DNA of 64,000 bases from Paenibacillus_AB sp036577625 (GCF_036577625.1 NZ_JARBDC010000075.1:124001-188000), one strand, 5' to 3'. Positions 9,248 to 18,386 are shown, numbered from the stretch's first letter. Notes: a model not told the origin generated them from the sequence alone. Numbers and translations: made by a program.

Positions 9248-9277
9248 TTGAGATTCCCTGATTTTTCCTAATATAGT
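9248..9277 (+). promoter_or_regulatory. Promoter of the ABC exporter operon
   Basis: TTGAGA (9248-9253) and TATAGT (9272-9277) are separated by 18 bp, 30 bp before the TTG start at 9307. The implied leader is only about 20 nt and carries the strong GGAGGAGGG ribosome binding site. Confidence 0.75.
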
Positions 9278-9306
9278 ATGAATATTAGGCTGGAGGAGGG
9301 CTGGTA

Positions 9307-11169
9307 TTGAGCGAATTAAACTTCGGCAAGACGAGCAGCATGAAGGAAATCGCGGCGTCCGTCCGCTGGGCGGCGGGAGTCGTCGCCCGGGCCGCTCCTT
9401 GGCAGGCGGCGGGGCTGACGGCGTTGGCCGTCGTGGAAGGCTTGTCCCCGGTGTTTTCGATCTATGTCACGCAGCATCTCATCGATTCGGTGATTGCGGC
9501 GGCGGGGCGAGGACGGGAAGGACTGACGGCCGTGCTGCCATGGTTGTTCGCGTTTGCGGTTTCGCTATCGCTCGGGTATGAAGTTTTGTGGAGATTTCGG
9601 GACCCGCTGCTGACCCGGCTGCGGCAGCGGACTCATTACGTTTTGGAAAAAAGACGACTGGCCCACGCCTCCGAGCTGCCGCTGACGTTTTTCGAAGAAA
9701 GTGCTTCCTACGATCGTCTGGCGCGAAGCTCCGAACCGGGCCGGAAAATAGCCGAGCTATTACAAAACGTGCTGTTCACGGCAAAAGGAGCGATCAGCGT
9801 CGCCGGCGTGGCCGCATTGTTCTGGAACGTATCGCCTACGCTGGCCGCGGCTCTCGTCGCCGTCATCTTGCCGAGAGCGATCTACGGCTCGAAAAGCCAG
9901 CGGCAATGGATGAGCTTCACGTACGATCAGACCGAGGAGCAGCGGCGTTCCTCCTATGTGAGCGGGCTGCTGACGGGGCGCGGCCAGCAGAAGGAATTGC
10001 GCACGTTCGACTTGTCCGGGACGCTGTCCGGACGATGGGAGACGCTTCGGCGCGAGCAGCGCGGGCGAGCGATGCAGGTCAAAAAAAGAATGGAGCTCGG
10101 AAGCATTCCGCCCAACGCGCTGTATTGGGCAACCGAAGTCGCCGTCGTCGTCGCGCTCGCCTTGTGGCTTGCTCCGCAGCGCATTACGCCCGGCGTGTTC
10201 ATGTCCTTGTTTCGCGGGGTGGGCAAAATGAACGAAGGCTCAAACAGCATCAGCTTCGGTATCGGCATGCTGCATAAATGCTCGATCGACGTCGGCTATG
10301 TTCGCGACTTTTTGCAGATTCCGGCGGACAGCGCCCAAGAAGGGGATAAACCGTTTCCTTCCCCGCTCGTCGACGGCATCCGGCTGAACGGGGTTTCCAT
10401 CGCTTATCCCGGCCGGGAACGCCCCGTCCTGCATAAGCTCGATTTGCATCTGCGGCCGGGCGAGCGAGTGGCGCTCGTCGGGGAAAACGGCGCGGGCAAA
10501 AGCACGCTCGTCAAGCTGCTGCTCGGACTTTACAAGCCCGACGAAGGGACGATTACCGCCGACGGCGTCGATTACGCCGAGCTTTCCCGCGAAAGCCTGC
10601 ACGAGCACGTATCGGCGGTTTATCAAGATTATTACAAATTCGCTTTTACCGCTGCCCAAAGCATAGCCATGCGCGAAACGTCGGCGGCGGGATCGGGCGC
10701 AGACGCCGAACCGTTCCCGGTAGAGCCGGAAAGCCCCGCATCCTTCGACCGGGTTCGAGCGGCGGCCGGGAAAGGCGGGGCCCACGCCTTCATTGCGGAG
10801 CTGCCGCAAGGGTACGATACGCCGATCGGCAAGCTGTACGACGGCAGCCGCGAGCTGTCGGAAGGACAATGGCAGCGCATCGCGATCAGCCGCACCTTCA
10901 TGCGGGATCCGCAGCTGCTCGTGCTCGACGAGCCGACGGCGGCGCTGGACGCGAAGGCGGAAGCGGACATCTACGCCCGGTTCGTGTCGGCCGCCCAAGA
11001 TCGGGCCGTGCTGCTGATCAGCCATCGGCTCGGTTCGGCGCGGCTGGCCGACCGCATCATCGTGCTGCAGGACGGGCGCATCGTCGAAGACGGCAACCAT
11101 GAGCAGCTGCTCCGGGCAAACGGCGTTTACGCGCAAATGTGGGAGGTGCAGGCCGGATGGTACCGTTAA
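9307..11169 (+). CDS. ABC transporter ATP-binding/permease protein, first subunit
   Basis: A 620-residue half-transporter: an N-terminal transmembrane domain (about 1-330) fused to an ATPase domain. Walker A is GENGAGKST (about residue 397), the signature LSEGQ, Walker B LLVLDEPTAALD and the switch histidine ISHRLGSARL. TTG was chosen as start because GGAGGAGGG lies 6 nt upstream; the next in-frame ATG is 11 codons in without a comparable site. It overlaps the second half-transporter by 13 nt, and the two probably form a heterodimeric exporter. Substrate unknown; peptide, lipid or drug export are all possible. A long insertion (SAAGSGADAEPFPVEP) sits between the Q-loop and signature regions. 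Confidence 0.88.
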   Translation: MSELNFGKTSSMKEIAASVRWAAGVVARAAPWQAAGLTALAVVEGLSPVFSIYVTQHLIDSVIAAAGRGREGLTAVLPWLFAFAVSLSLGYEVLWRFRDPLLTRLRQRTHYVLEKRRLAHASELPLTFFEESASYDRLARSSEPGRKIAELLQNVLFTAKGAISVAGVAALFWNVSPTLAAALVAVILPRAIYGSKSQRQWMSFTYDQTEEQRRSSYVSGLLTGRGQQKELRTFDLSGTLSGRWETLRREQRGRAMQVKKRMELGSIPPNALYWATEVAVVVALALWLAPQRITPGVFMSLFRGVGKMNEGSNSISFGIGMLHKCSIDVGYVRDFLQIPADSAQEGDKPFPSPLVDGIRLNGVSIAYPGRERPVLHKLDLHLRPGERVALVGENGAGKSTLVKLLLGLYKPDEGTITADGVDYAELSRESLHEHVSAVYQDYYKFAFTAAQSIAMRETSAAGSGADAEPFPVEPESPASFDRVRAAAGKGGAHAFIAELPQGYDTPIGKLYDGSRELSEGQWQRIAISRTFMRDPQLLVLDEPTAALDAKAEADIYARFVSAAQDRAVLLISHRLGSARLADRIIVLQDGRIVEDGNHEQLLRANGVYAQMWEVQAGWYR

Positions 11170-12974
11170 AACGGCTGGGCGTACTCGTTACGCTGCTTCG
11201 ATTCGTAAAATGGATCGTCGTCACCGATCCCCGCCGCGCCCTGATCTCCATCGGGCTGAACTTGCTGCAAGGCGTCTTTCCGGCGATCCACGTCTACTTG
11301 GCGGCGGGCATCTTCGGACAAATCATGCACGTATACGACGGAACGTCAGGCGTGCGGCCGCTGATGGAATGGATCGCGATATGGGCGTTCGCGTCGCTGC
11401 TGCAGCTGTTCATTCGCCCGCTCGAAGCGGTATATACGGAACGGCTCAGGCAGGAGATGGAGGACAGTCTGCTCCGCCGGCTGCAGGATAAGGCGGCCCG
11501 GCTTCGGCTGGAAGCGTTCGAGCGGGCGGATTTTTACGACCTGCTGACGCGGGCGCGGTTTATGGCGGGACCCGGTCAGTTTCTCAATTTGCTGTGGGAG
11601 TTTTACCGGCTGTTGACGTCGGCCGTCAAAGTGATTTCCGTCGCGCTGCTCGTCGCCGCATGGAACGGCTGGCTGCTGCTCGCGCTCGTCGTCGTGGCGC
11701 TGCCCGAGCCGATCGCCGGCTTCATCCAGGCCAAATCGGCTTTCTTCCTCAAGCGCAAGCAGACCGAACCGGAGCGGGTGATGGGCTATTTGGCTTCGAC
11801 GCTCGCGTCCCGCGAAGCGGCGAAGGAAGTGCGAACGTTCGACGCCGCGCCCTGGCTGATCGGCCGGTGGGAATCCCTTTACCGAAACGTGACGGATACG
11901 CTGTATCGGCAGGAGCGGGCGCAGCAGCATACGCGGGCGGCCTTGTCGGGCGCAAGCGCCATCGGACTGGCGGCCGGCGTCGGTTGGACCGCTTGGACGG
12001 TCGCGACCGGAAGCCTTACCGCCGCCGAGTTCGGAGCGATGATGTTCGCGCTGCAGCAGATGAAGGAAGGCGTAGGTCTTATTTTCGGCAGGATGGGCTT
12101 TTTTCGCGACCGGCTGCTGCGGATCGAGGATTTGTTCATTTATTTGGATTTGGGACCGGAGGAGCCGGTCGGCGGCGAATCGCCCGAATCGCTCGGGGAA
12201 CTTTCGGTCGAACGTTTGTCGTACCGGTACCCGCAAAGCGACCGCGACGCGTTAAGCGACATCTCGTTCTCGCTCCGGGAAGGGGAGCGGATCGCCCTCG
12301 TCGGAAGCAACGGTTCGGGCAAAACGACGCTCGTCAAAGTTGTGCTCGGCTTGTACGCGCCGACATCGGGGCGCGTTCGCTACGGCGGCCTCGACATGGC
12401 GCGGCTGGATCTGCGACGGCTGCGCGACCGTTCCGCCGCGGTGTTCCAGGACTTTATCCGCTATGCGTTCTCGCTGCGGGACAATGTCGGCTTCGGCCGC
12501 GCGGAGCGGGCGGACGATATGGAGGCGATAAGGCGGGCGTCCTCGCTCGGAGGGGCGGACGAGGTCGCCGGGACGCTGCCGGACGGCTTCGAAACGATGC
12601 TGACCCGCCAGTTTTCGGACGGAACGGACTTGTCCGGCGGCCAGTGGCAGCGCGTGGCGATTTCGCGGGCTTTTATGCGAGACGCTCCGTTCATTGTGCT
12701 GGACGAACCGACGGCGGCGCTCGATCCGAAGGCGGAGACGGACGTGTTCGAGCGGTTTGCGGCGATGGCCGGCAGCCGGACCGCCATTCTCGTCTCGCAC
12801 CGGCTCGGCATGGCCCGGCTGTGCGACCGCGTCATGGTGCTGCAGGGCGGCCGGCTGATCGAGCTCGGCACGCACGACGAGCTGCTGGCCGCGGGCGGCG
12901 AATATGCGCGGCTGTGGGCGCTGCAGTCGCAATGGTACCGGGAGTCGCCGCCGATGCAGACGGCGCGCCCGTAA
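11157..12974 (+). CDS. ABC transporter ATP-binding/permease protein, second subunit
   Basis: A 605-residue partner of the preceding gene, with a transmembrane domain (about 1-320), Walker A GSNGSGKTT, signature LSGGQ, Walker B FIVLDEPTAALD and switch LVSHRLGMARL. The ATG at 11157 was preferred to an upstream GTG at 11139 because GGGAGGTG (11141-11147) then sits at a normal distance. The two genes overlap by 13 nt, indicating translational coupling. Both ATPase domains keep their catalytic Walker B glutamate, so neither looks degenerate. The gene ends at a strong terminator shared with the convergent WG-repeat gene. Confidence 0.88.
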   Translation: MVPLKRLGVLVTLLRFVKWIVVTDPRRALISIGLNLLQGVFPAIHVYLAAGIFGQIMHVYDGTSGVRPLMEWIAIWAFASLLQLFIRPLEAVYTERLRQEMEDSLLRRLQDKAARLRLEAFERADFYDLLTRARFMAGPGQFLNLLWEFYRLLTSAVKVISVALLVAAWNGWLLLALVVVALPEPIAGFIQAKSAFFLKRKQTEPERVMGYLASTLASREAAKEVRTFDAAPWLIGRWESLYRNVTDTLYRQERAQQHTRAALSGASAIGLAAGVGWTAWTVATGSLTAAEFGAMMFALQQMKEGVGLIFGRMGFFRDRLLRIEDLFIYLDLGPEEPVGGESPESLGELSVERLSYRYPQSDRDALSDISFSLREGERIALVGSNGSGKTTLVKVVLGLYAPTSGRVRYGGLDMARLDLRRLRDRSAAVFQDFIRYAFSLRDNVGFGRAERADDMEAIRRASSLGGADEVAGTLPDGFETMLTRQFSDGTDLSGGQWQRVAISRAFMRDAPFIVLDEPTAALDPKAETDVFERFAAMAGSRTAILVSHRLGMARLCDRVMVLQGGRLIELGTHDELLAAGGEYARLWALQSQWYRESPPMQTARP

Positions 12975-13013
12975 ACGGGCGCCGCCCGGCTTCGCGCCGC
13001 CCCCGCAAAACCG

Positions 13014-13047
13014 AAAGCCTTGCTCTCCGCCAAAAGAGCAAGGCTTT
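13014..13047. terminator. Bidirectional terminator between ABC exporter and WG-repeat gene
   Basis: A perfect 13-bp stem, AAAGCCTTGCTCT (13014-13026) and its complement (13035-13047), with an 8-nt loop. The A- and T-rich arm ends serve both strands, fitting two convergent genes. Confidence 0.85.
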
Positions 13048-13088
13048 CGCCGATTCGGGGTCTTTGCAACCGCAAGGGAGGGCGCGCG

Positions 13089-15002
13089 TTACCGTTGATA
13101 CGTTCCGTGGAACGACTTCCAGAATGCGCCGTTCGGATCGACAATGTCCGCCAGCTCGGAAAACGGGATGACGAATTCGGGAAAGCCGGTGGCGTACGGA
13201 GCGATCTCGTAGGGCGGGAATAAGATGTGCAGCGCGTCGTCCGTGACGTAGAACAGCTGATCGGGCGCGATCTCCTTGAAGCTGCCCGGGAAGACGTACG
13301 AATACTTCGGATCGGTTTCGATGTTGCGGCGGACGATGTCGCCGATGCGTTTCACGTAAGAACTGCCGGGCTTGAACAAGTCGGACAGCCCGTATGTCGC
13401 GCCGCTGTCCAGATCGATATGGACGAATGCCTTGGACGGCATTCCGTGGGCGGCGCCGAACGGATAATGATAGCCGTCCAGCTCGAGAACGAGCAGCTTG
13501 CCGCGAGCGAACAAAACGGCGAAGTCGCCGGTATAGCTCGCGTCCGGCTGTTGACCCGGGGGGACCGGCTTCACGGCCGACAGCCGCTTCAGGCGGTCGT
13601 TAACGCTGCGTTCCGCCTCGCGATTCGTCATTCCTTCGATCTGCGGATAATAGACCAAATAATCTTGATTCGGCTTGTATTTGACTTCGCGGACGACGTA
13701 GGGCGGGGTAAGCGGAATCGCCGCATTCGGCTTCCATACTTGCTTTCCGGTCTTGTCGAAGTACGACAGCCGCTGATCGACGTCGGCGCGGATCAGATCG
13801 TGGTCGAACGCCATCGTTCCGCTTCCCGGCAAGGCCGGGAGGTTTTGCGCCCGCCGGCCGCCGCGGTCGATCCAGTACGTCGATTCGCCCTCGGAAACCG
13901 AGGCGTAGCCGCGATCGAATTCGCCGATAGTCGAGAACCGGAAATCGGTCAGGAGGCGGCCTTCCGTATCGGCAAGCGCGTAGGTCGAGCCGATGTACGG
14001 CCGGCTCGGATCGATCGCCTTGCCGACCGCGACGCGGCCTTCCCCGAGCCGGTTCATATCGTCGTACTCCGGCCGAATGACGAACGCGCCCGTTTTGCCG
14101 ATCAGTCCGTACCGGCTCTTGTCATCTTCCCCCGTGTCGACGATCGCGTAGCCGTCCTCGAACGGAAGGGCGCCGGTAAAGCGCGGCGGAATGACGACGT
14201 TTCCTTTTTCGTCCATGTATCCGTATTTCCCGTCCGCCTCTTTCCGGAACGCCAGCAGTCCGTCGCCGGGATTGCCGACGAACGCGTACGGATACGAAGC
14301 GAGCGTTGTGCCGTCGGGATCGATCAGCGCATATTCGCCGTCCTTCGTTCGAACGACCGCTTTGCCGTCCGCAAAGTCGTTCGCTTCCGAAAAGCGGGCC
14401 GGGATCGCCTCTTTGCCCTGCAAATCCAAATAACCGTACATACTTGGACCGTCCTCGCCTCGCTCGGCGAACACCGCTCTCCCTTCCCGATACGATCCGA
14501 TATAGCCGTACGGCTTCGGCGTCAACGGATGGCCCAAATCGTCGATCACTTTAAAGCCTTGACCGTCGATGACGGCAGAGCGCCCTTCCGAGAACGGCGA
14601 GATCGAGTCGTAGATCGGCCGGACGACGTACCGGCCGTAAAGGTCGATAGCCCCTTGCTTGTCGCCGCGCTGGACGATCGCCAGCCGGTTCGGCTGAAAA
14701 TCGTACGCGTAGTCGAACTGCGGCGCGACGGCGATGCGTCCGCTCTCGTCGATATAGCCCCACAGGTTGCCGCTCGCCGTTTTGACGGCAACCGGATACA
14801 GGAAAGGCGCGGCGGGGCGTGCCGCCGCCGACGCGCTCGCGCTGCGGACTTGCCCGATCGGGTTCGCCGAAAGGCGGGGGGCGGCCGCGGATTGTCCGAA
14901 CAGCGCCACGACCGTGATTCGCAGGCCGCCGTACGGGAAGGAAACGGTGCCGTACACCGGCGCGGGCCGAAGCCGGTATCCGGAATGCCATCCGTTCGTC
15001 AT
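13089..15002 (-). CDS. WG-repeat protein with C-terminal DUF3298/RsiV-like domain
   Basis: A 637-residue protein with about five WG-type beta repeats between residues 70 and 380. The recurring pattern is GYIDESGRIAVAPQF, GLIGKTGAFVIRPEYD and similar. A C-terminal region (about 430-637) resembles DUF3298 seen in anti-sigma RsiV and related secreted proteins (GYHYPFGAAHG, DLFKPGSSYV). No convincing signal peptide is present; the N-terminus is amphipathic, then an Ala/Ser-rich linker. WG repeats usually mediate protein or ligand binding. The start at 15002 has AAGGAG about 12 nt upstream. Function unknown. Confidence 0.8.
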   Translation of the reverse strand: MTNGWHSGYRLRPAPVYGTVSFPYGGLRITVVALFGQSAAAPRLSANPIGQVRSASASAAARPAAPFLYPVAVKTASGNLWGYIDESGRIAVAPQFDYAYDFQPNRLAIVQRGDKQGAIDLYGRYVVRPIYDSISPFSEGRSAVIDGQGFKVIDDLGHPLTPKPYGYIGSYREGRAVFAERGEDGPSMYGYLDLQGKEAIPARFSEANDFADGKAVVRTKDGEYALIDPDGTTLASYPYAFVGNPGDGLLAFRKEADGKYGYMDEKGNVVIPPRFTGALPFEDGYAIVDTGEDDKSRYGLIGKTGAFVIRPEYDDMNRLGEGRVAVGKAIDPSRPYIGSTYALADTEGRLLTDFRFSTIGEFDRGYASVSEGESTYWIDRGGRRAQNLPALPGSGTMAFDHDLIRADVDQRLSYFDKTGKQVWKPNAAIPLTPPYVVREVKYKPNQDYLVYYPQIEGMTNREAERSVNDRLKRLSAVKPVPPGQQPDASYTGDFAVLFARGKLLVLELDGYHYPFGAAHGMPSKAFVHIDLDSGATYGLSDLFKPGSSYVKRIGDIVRRNIETDPKYSYVFPGSFKEIAPDQLFYVTDDALHILFPPYEIAPYATGFPEFVIPFSELADIVDPNGAFWKSFHGTYQR

Positions 15003-15246
15003 GCGTGAAGCAGCTCCTTTACGATCAGGATAGATGCCTATAGCATATGGGCGCAGCGGCGTATTGGTGAACGATTCGAGTCGGTCCGGCGGAACGAAGC
15101 GGGTGAATGCTCGTTCGTCGAAGAACGAAGGTCGCCTTCTTCAAAGCCGCAAAGAGGCTCGGGATAGAAATATGACCGTCCGTATCGTATGATGGAACAT
15201 ATAGACGGCTGCTGACGCGCAGCTGCCGCCGAGGAGGATTATCCGC

Positions 15247-16650
15247 ATGAAACAACGCAACAAAACCGCCGCTTCCCGCGCCGTCGCCGCGCCGTCGCGC
15301 AAGCTCGGGCTTTCGCTGATCGTTTCCGCCGCCGTTCTAGCCGGGCTCGTCGCGGCGGCGTACGGCCAGCGCTCCGCGCTTGCGCCTTCGATCGACGCCG
15401 TGATCGAGTCGCTCGAGGTGAAGCGGCCGGCGCCGGAAGTCGTCGAGTTTCGCATGACCGACTTCGACAACGGCTGGCTGAAATATTCGGACGGCGCGGT
15501 GAAGGTGACGAGCGACGGGGGAGCGCAGTGGCGGGAAGCGGCTTCCGCCGCGGCGGGGGAGAAGGCCGCCGGGGACGGCGACGGCTCGGGACGTAGCGAG
15601 CGGATTCTTGCGCCGGCCGCGGAGAAGAAGCCGGCGTCGATCGAGTACGGCGCGAAAACGGTAGCCGTCAAGCAGTCGCAATTTTTGACCGACCGGATCG
15701 GCTGGGCGCTGCCGGAAGGCGGCCTAGGGCTGCCGGCTCCGCTGCTCGTGACGACGGACGGCGGAGAGACGTGGCATGCGGAGATGACCGCGGACGTGAA
15801 GGCGGCGGTCGAAGCGGAGAAAAAGCGCGAAGCGGAAGCCGAGCTCGAAGCGTCGCTGTACGAAACGCCGGAGGCGGCCAGACAAGCGATGCGCGCCCCG
15901 TCGTCGCTCATGCCGGGCCGCGTTTCGCCGGGCGACGTGGCGCTGCTGCGCCAAGACAAGCCGGGGAGCGTGGAGTGGCAGGGGAAGACGTATAAGCTGC
16001 AGCCGTTCGGATCGGGCTACTATACGTACATTCCGATTCCGATGTCGGTCAAGCCGGGCGACTATTCGATCGGCGACCGGAAGCTGACGATCCAGGCGAA
16101 AACATTCGATACGCAATATTTGCAGGTGACGAAGCAAATGGAGAGCATGCGCCAGGATACCGTCCGCATTCAGGCCGACCAGAAAAAAATCGACGCGGCG
16201 CGCAGCAAGTCGGAGCCGGCCTTTTTGTTCGACTCGCCGTTCGTCCAGCCGGTTCAAGGCGTTTTGACGACGCCGTACGGCCATACCCGCTACGTCAACG
16301 GCAAATACGACAGCTCGCATATGGCGATCGACCTCGCGGCCAAGGAAGGGACGCCGGTCCAAGCGACGAACGACGGGATCGTGGCGCTGGCCGACAGCTT
16401 GTATTTGACCGGCAACGCGATTTATATCGATCACGGGATGGGGCTGTTTTCGCAGTACGCGCATTTGTCCGAGCTGCGCGTCAAGACCGGCGACCGGGTG
16501 AAAAAAGGCGACATTATCGGACTCGTCGGCTCGACCGGTTTTTCGACCGGACCGCACCTGCATTTCACGTTTTGGGTGCACAACGTGCAGGCGAACCCGA
16601 ACCTGTTTTTCGGCAAAACGCCGCAGCGGTGGGCGAATCCGGCGCAATAG
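15247..16650 (+). CDS. Membrane-anchored M23 (LytM) peptidase with BNR/Ycf48-like segment
   Basis: A 467-residue protein with one N-terminal transmembrane helix (about 21-39), an external region with two Asp-box-like motifs (SDGGAQW, TTDGGETW) similar to BNR/Ycf48 photosystem-assembly-type repeats, a coiled-coil-like stretch, and a C-terminal M23 domain (about 325-455). Zinc ligands and catalytic residues are visible in SSHMAIDLAA (HxxxD) and HLHFTFWVH (HxH). It probably cleaves peptidoglycan cross-bridges at the outer membrane face, with the BNR-like region as a binding module. Start supported by GGAGG 9 nt upstream. Confidence 0.85.
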   Translation: MKQRNKTAASRAVAAPSRKLGLSLIVSAAVLAGLVAAAYGQRSALAPSIDAVIESLEVKRPAPEVVEFRMTDFDNGWLKYSDGAVKVTSDGGAQWREAASAAAGEKAAGDGDGSGRSERILAPAAEKKPASIEYGAKTVAVKQSQFLTDRIGWALPEGGLGLPAPLLVTTDGGETWHAEMTADVKAAVEAEKKREAEAELEASLYETPEAARQAMRAPSSLMPGRVSPGDVALLRQDKPGSVEWQGKTYKLQPFGSGYYTYIPIPMSVKPGDYSIGDRKLTIQAKTFDTQYLQVTKQMESMRQDTVRIQADQKKIDAARSKSEPAFLFDSPFVQPVQGVLTTPYGHTRYVNGKYDSSHMAIDLAAKEGTPVQATNDGIVALADSLYLTGNAIYIDHGMGLFSQYAHLSELRVKTGDRVKKGDIIGLVGSTGFSTGPHLHFTFWVHNVQANPNLFFGKTPQRWANPAQ

Positions 16651-16687
16651 CGTCCGCGGGAAAAATTCGCTATAACCGACATGCCGA

Positions 16688-16717
16688 TTGCTTCGCGCGG
16701 CGCGATTATGGTAAGAT
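16688..16717 (+). promoter_or_regulatory. Promoter of the hflX leader
   Basis: TTGCTT (16688-16693) and TAAGAT (16712-16717) are separated by 18 bp and preceded by TATGG. The expected transcription start is only about 25 nt before the leader-peptide start codon at 16748. Confidence 0.65.
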
Positions 16718-16747
16718 GAATGCAATTACCGGAACGGAGGGTTCGTC

Positions 16748-16786
16748 GTGATAGATTCTATTCGGGTCAGGACGTTGCGCGGCTAA
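16748..16786 (+). CDS. hflX leader peptide with +X+ macrolide-arrest motif
   Basis: A 12-residue ORF, GTG start to TAA, encoding MIDSIRVRTLRG. A near-perfect GGAGG (16736-16740) stands 7 nt before the GTG. Residues 6-8 are Arg-Val-Arg, the basic-X-basic (+X+) motif at which macrolide-bound ribosomes are known to stall. The ErmDL leader carries RLR at the same positions (MTHSMRLR). A 7-bp hairpin (16804-16820) follows the stop and a strong intrinsic terminator lies just before hflX. It therefore looks like the sensor of a ribosome-mediated attenuator. Antibiotic induction is inference; the ORF, its binding site and the motif are seen directly. Confidence 0.75.
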   Translation: MIDSIRVRTLRG

Positions 16787-16803
16787 TCGTATAGCGTAAA
16801 CGG

Positions 16804-16820
16804 CTCTGCCTGCGGCAGAG
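16804..16820 (+). promoter_or_regulatory. Hairpin following the leader peptide
   Basis: CTCTGCC (16804-16810) pairs perfectly with GGCAGAG (16814-16820). It starts 17 nt after the leader-peptide stop, so a ribosome stalled at the RVR codons could influence its folding and the structures downstream. Confidence 0.5.
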
Positions 16821-17036
16821 GACTCGGGATAGGTCTGTCCACATTTTCATATACGGCGATGGCGGCGAGAGCTTGCCGTTCGCTTCCCGCGGCGGGATGT
16901 CGCAGGCGGCGAAAGGCGTCCGCTTGCACGCTTTCTTTTCGTATGAAAACACGAAGACCCGCAAGTCCGGTCTGCGTGCCGCTTTTGCGGCTCGTTCCAG
17001 ACACGGATCGTTCTCGATATCCTCTTCGCATATGCG

Positions 17037-17076
17037 CACAGGCAGCGGCCAAAGTTGTCTGTGTTTTTGTTTTTTC
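17037..17076 (+). terminator. Transcription attenuator before hflX
   Basis: CACAGGCA (17037-17044) pairs with TGTCTGTG (17056-17063, one G-U pair) and is followed by TTTTTGTTTTTT. No gene ends here: the hairpin lies between the leader peptide and the hflX ribosome binding site (17089-17094). CAGACA at 16998-17003 is complementary to the 3' arm and is a candidate antiterminator strand. Confidence 0.8.
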
Positions 17077-17104
17077 ATCCACATGTACGGGAGGATATTC
17101 ATCT

Positions 17105-18382
17105 ATGGAACAAAGGGAACAAACGGAACAAAGAGCGATAACGGTAGGCGTCAATTTGCACAATCAGCCGGATTTCGTCGATTCGATGGAGGAGCTGCGC
17201 CATTTGGCGGCGGCGTGCGACGTGGAGGTCGTGGGGGAGCTGACCCAGAAGGCGGCCCACGTGAACGCGTCGCATTATATCGGCACGGGCAAAGTGTCGG
17301 AGCTGTCCGAGATGCTGCGCGCGTACGAGGCGAACATCGTCATTTTCAACGACGAGCTGTCCCCTTCGCAAATTCGCAATCTGGAAAAAGATTTGGCGTG
17401 CAAGGTGATCGACCGCACCATTTTAATATTGGACATTTTCGCGGAACGGGCCCGGACGAGAGAAGCGCAGCTTCAAGTGGAGATGGCCCGGATGCAGTAC
17501 ATGCTGCCGCGTCTCGTCGGCTTGCGCGAGTCGCTCGGCCGGCAGAGCGGCGGGGTCGGCACGAAAAACCGGGGCGCCGGCGAAACGAAGCTGGAGCTCG
17601 ACCGGCGGCGCATCGAGGCGAAAATCGCGGCGCTGCACAAGGAGCTGGAGACGCTCGTCGCCCAGCGGCAAATTCAGCGGAAGCAGCGGCAAAAAAACAA
17701 AATTCCGGTCGTCAGCCTCGTCGGCTATACGAACGCCGGCAAATCGAGCCTGATGAACGCGCTGATCGAGCGGTTCCATCCGGACGGGGGCAAGCTCGTG
17801 CTCGCCAAAGACATGCTGTTCGCCACGCTGGAAACGTCGGTGCGCAGCATCGAGCTGCCCGACAACAAATCGTTTTTGCTGACCGATACGGTCGGGTTCG
17901 TCCGCAATTTGCCCCATCATCTGATCAAAGCGTTCCGCTCGACCTTGGAGGAGGTCGCCGAATCGGATTTGCTCGTTCACGTCGTCGACTATGCCGATCC
18001 GGAGCACGAGCATTTGATCGCCGTCACGAACGAAACGGTGAAGGCGTTGGGAGCGGATCATATTCCGATGCTGTACGCCTACAACAAAACGGATTTGGCG
18101 CCCGAACGGCCGGCCGACGAGCCGGACCGCGTATGCGTGTCGGCGAAGCGGGGCGACGGCATCGACGAGCTCGTGCGGCGCATCCGCGAGCGCATTTTCA
18201 CGGACTACGTCCGCTGCGAAATGCTTATCCCGTTCGAGCAGGGGCGGCTCGTTTCGTATTTGAACGAAAACGCCAACGTCACGTCGACGAGCTACGAGGA
18301 AAACGGAACGAAGCTGACGCTGGAATGCGTGAAAGCCGACTACGACAAATATCGCGACTACGTCGTCGCGGGTCCGGAATGA
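17105..18382 (+). CDS. hflX: GTPase HflX (ribosome-splitting factor)
   Basis: A 425-residue TRAFAC GTPase that binds the 50S subunit and can split stalled 70S ribosomes. The N-terminal HflX domain (about 1-190) contains HYIGTGKVSEL and FNDELSPSQ. A helical linker carries the family motif GGVGTKNRGAGETKLELDRR. The G domain has GYTNAGKSSL (G1), DTVGFVRNLP (G3) and YNKTDL (G4). The ATG at 17105 follows GGGAGG by 10 nt. The reading frame stays open upstream to 16859, but that part covers the attenuator and is not translated. HflX relatives such as Listeria HflXr confer macrolide/lincosamide tolerance, which fits the leader found here. It converges on the nucleotidase gene with only 4 bp between. 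Confidence 0.95.
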   Translation: MEQREQTEQRAITVGVNLHNQPDFVDSMEELRHLAAACDVEVVGELTQKAAHVNASHYIGTGKVSELSEMLRAYEANIVIFNDELSPSQIRNLEKDLACKVIDRTILILDIFAERARTREAQLQVEMARMQYMLPRLVGLRESLGRQSGGVGTKNRGAGETKLELDRRRIEAKIAALHKELETLVAQRQIQRKQRQKNKIPVVSLVGYTNAGKSSLMNALIERFHPDGGKLVLAKDMLFATLETSVRSIELPDNKSFLLTDTVGFVRNLPHHLIKAFRSTLEEVAESDLLVHVVDYADPEHEHLIAVTNETVKALGADHIPMLYAYNKTDLAPERPADEPDRVCVSAKRGDGIDELVRRIRERIFTDYVRCEMLIPFEQGRLVSYLNENANVTSTSYEENGTKLTLECVKADYDKYRDYVVAGPE

Positions 18383-18386
18383 CCGG

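Noticed and set aside
16859..17104. N-terminal extension of HflX from an upstream in-frame start
   Set aside because: The extension would translate the attenuator hairpin. The ATG at 17105 has a good ribosome binding site and gives the normal HflX length.
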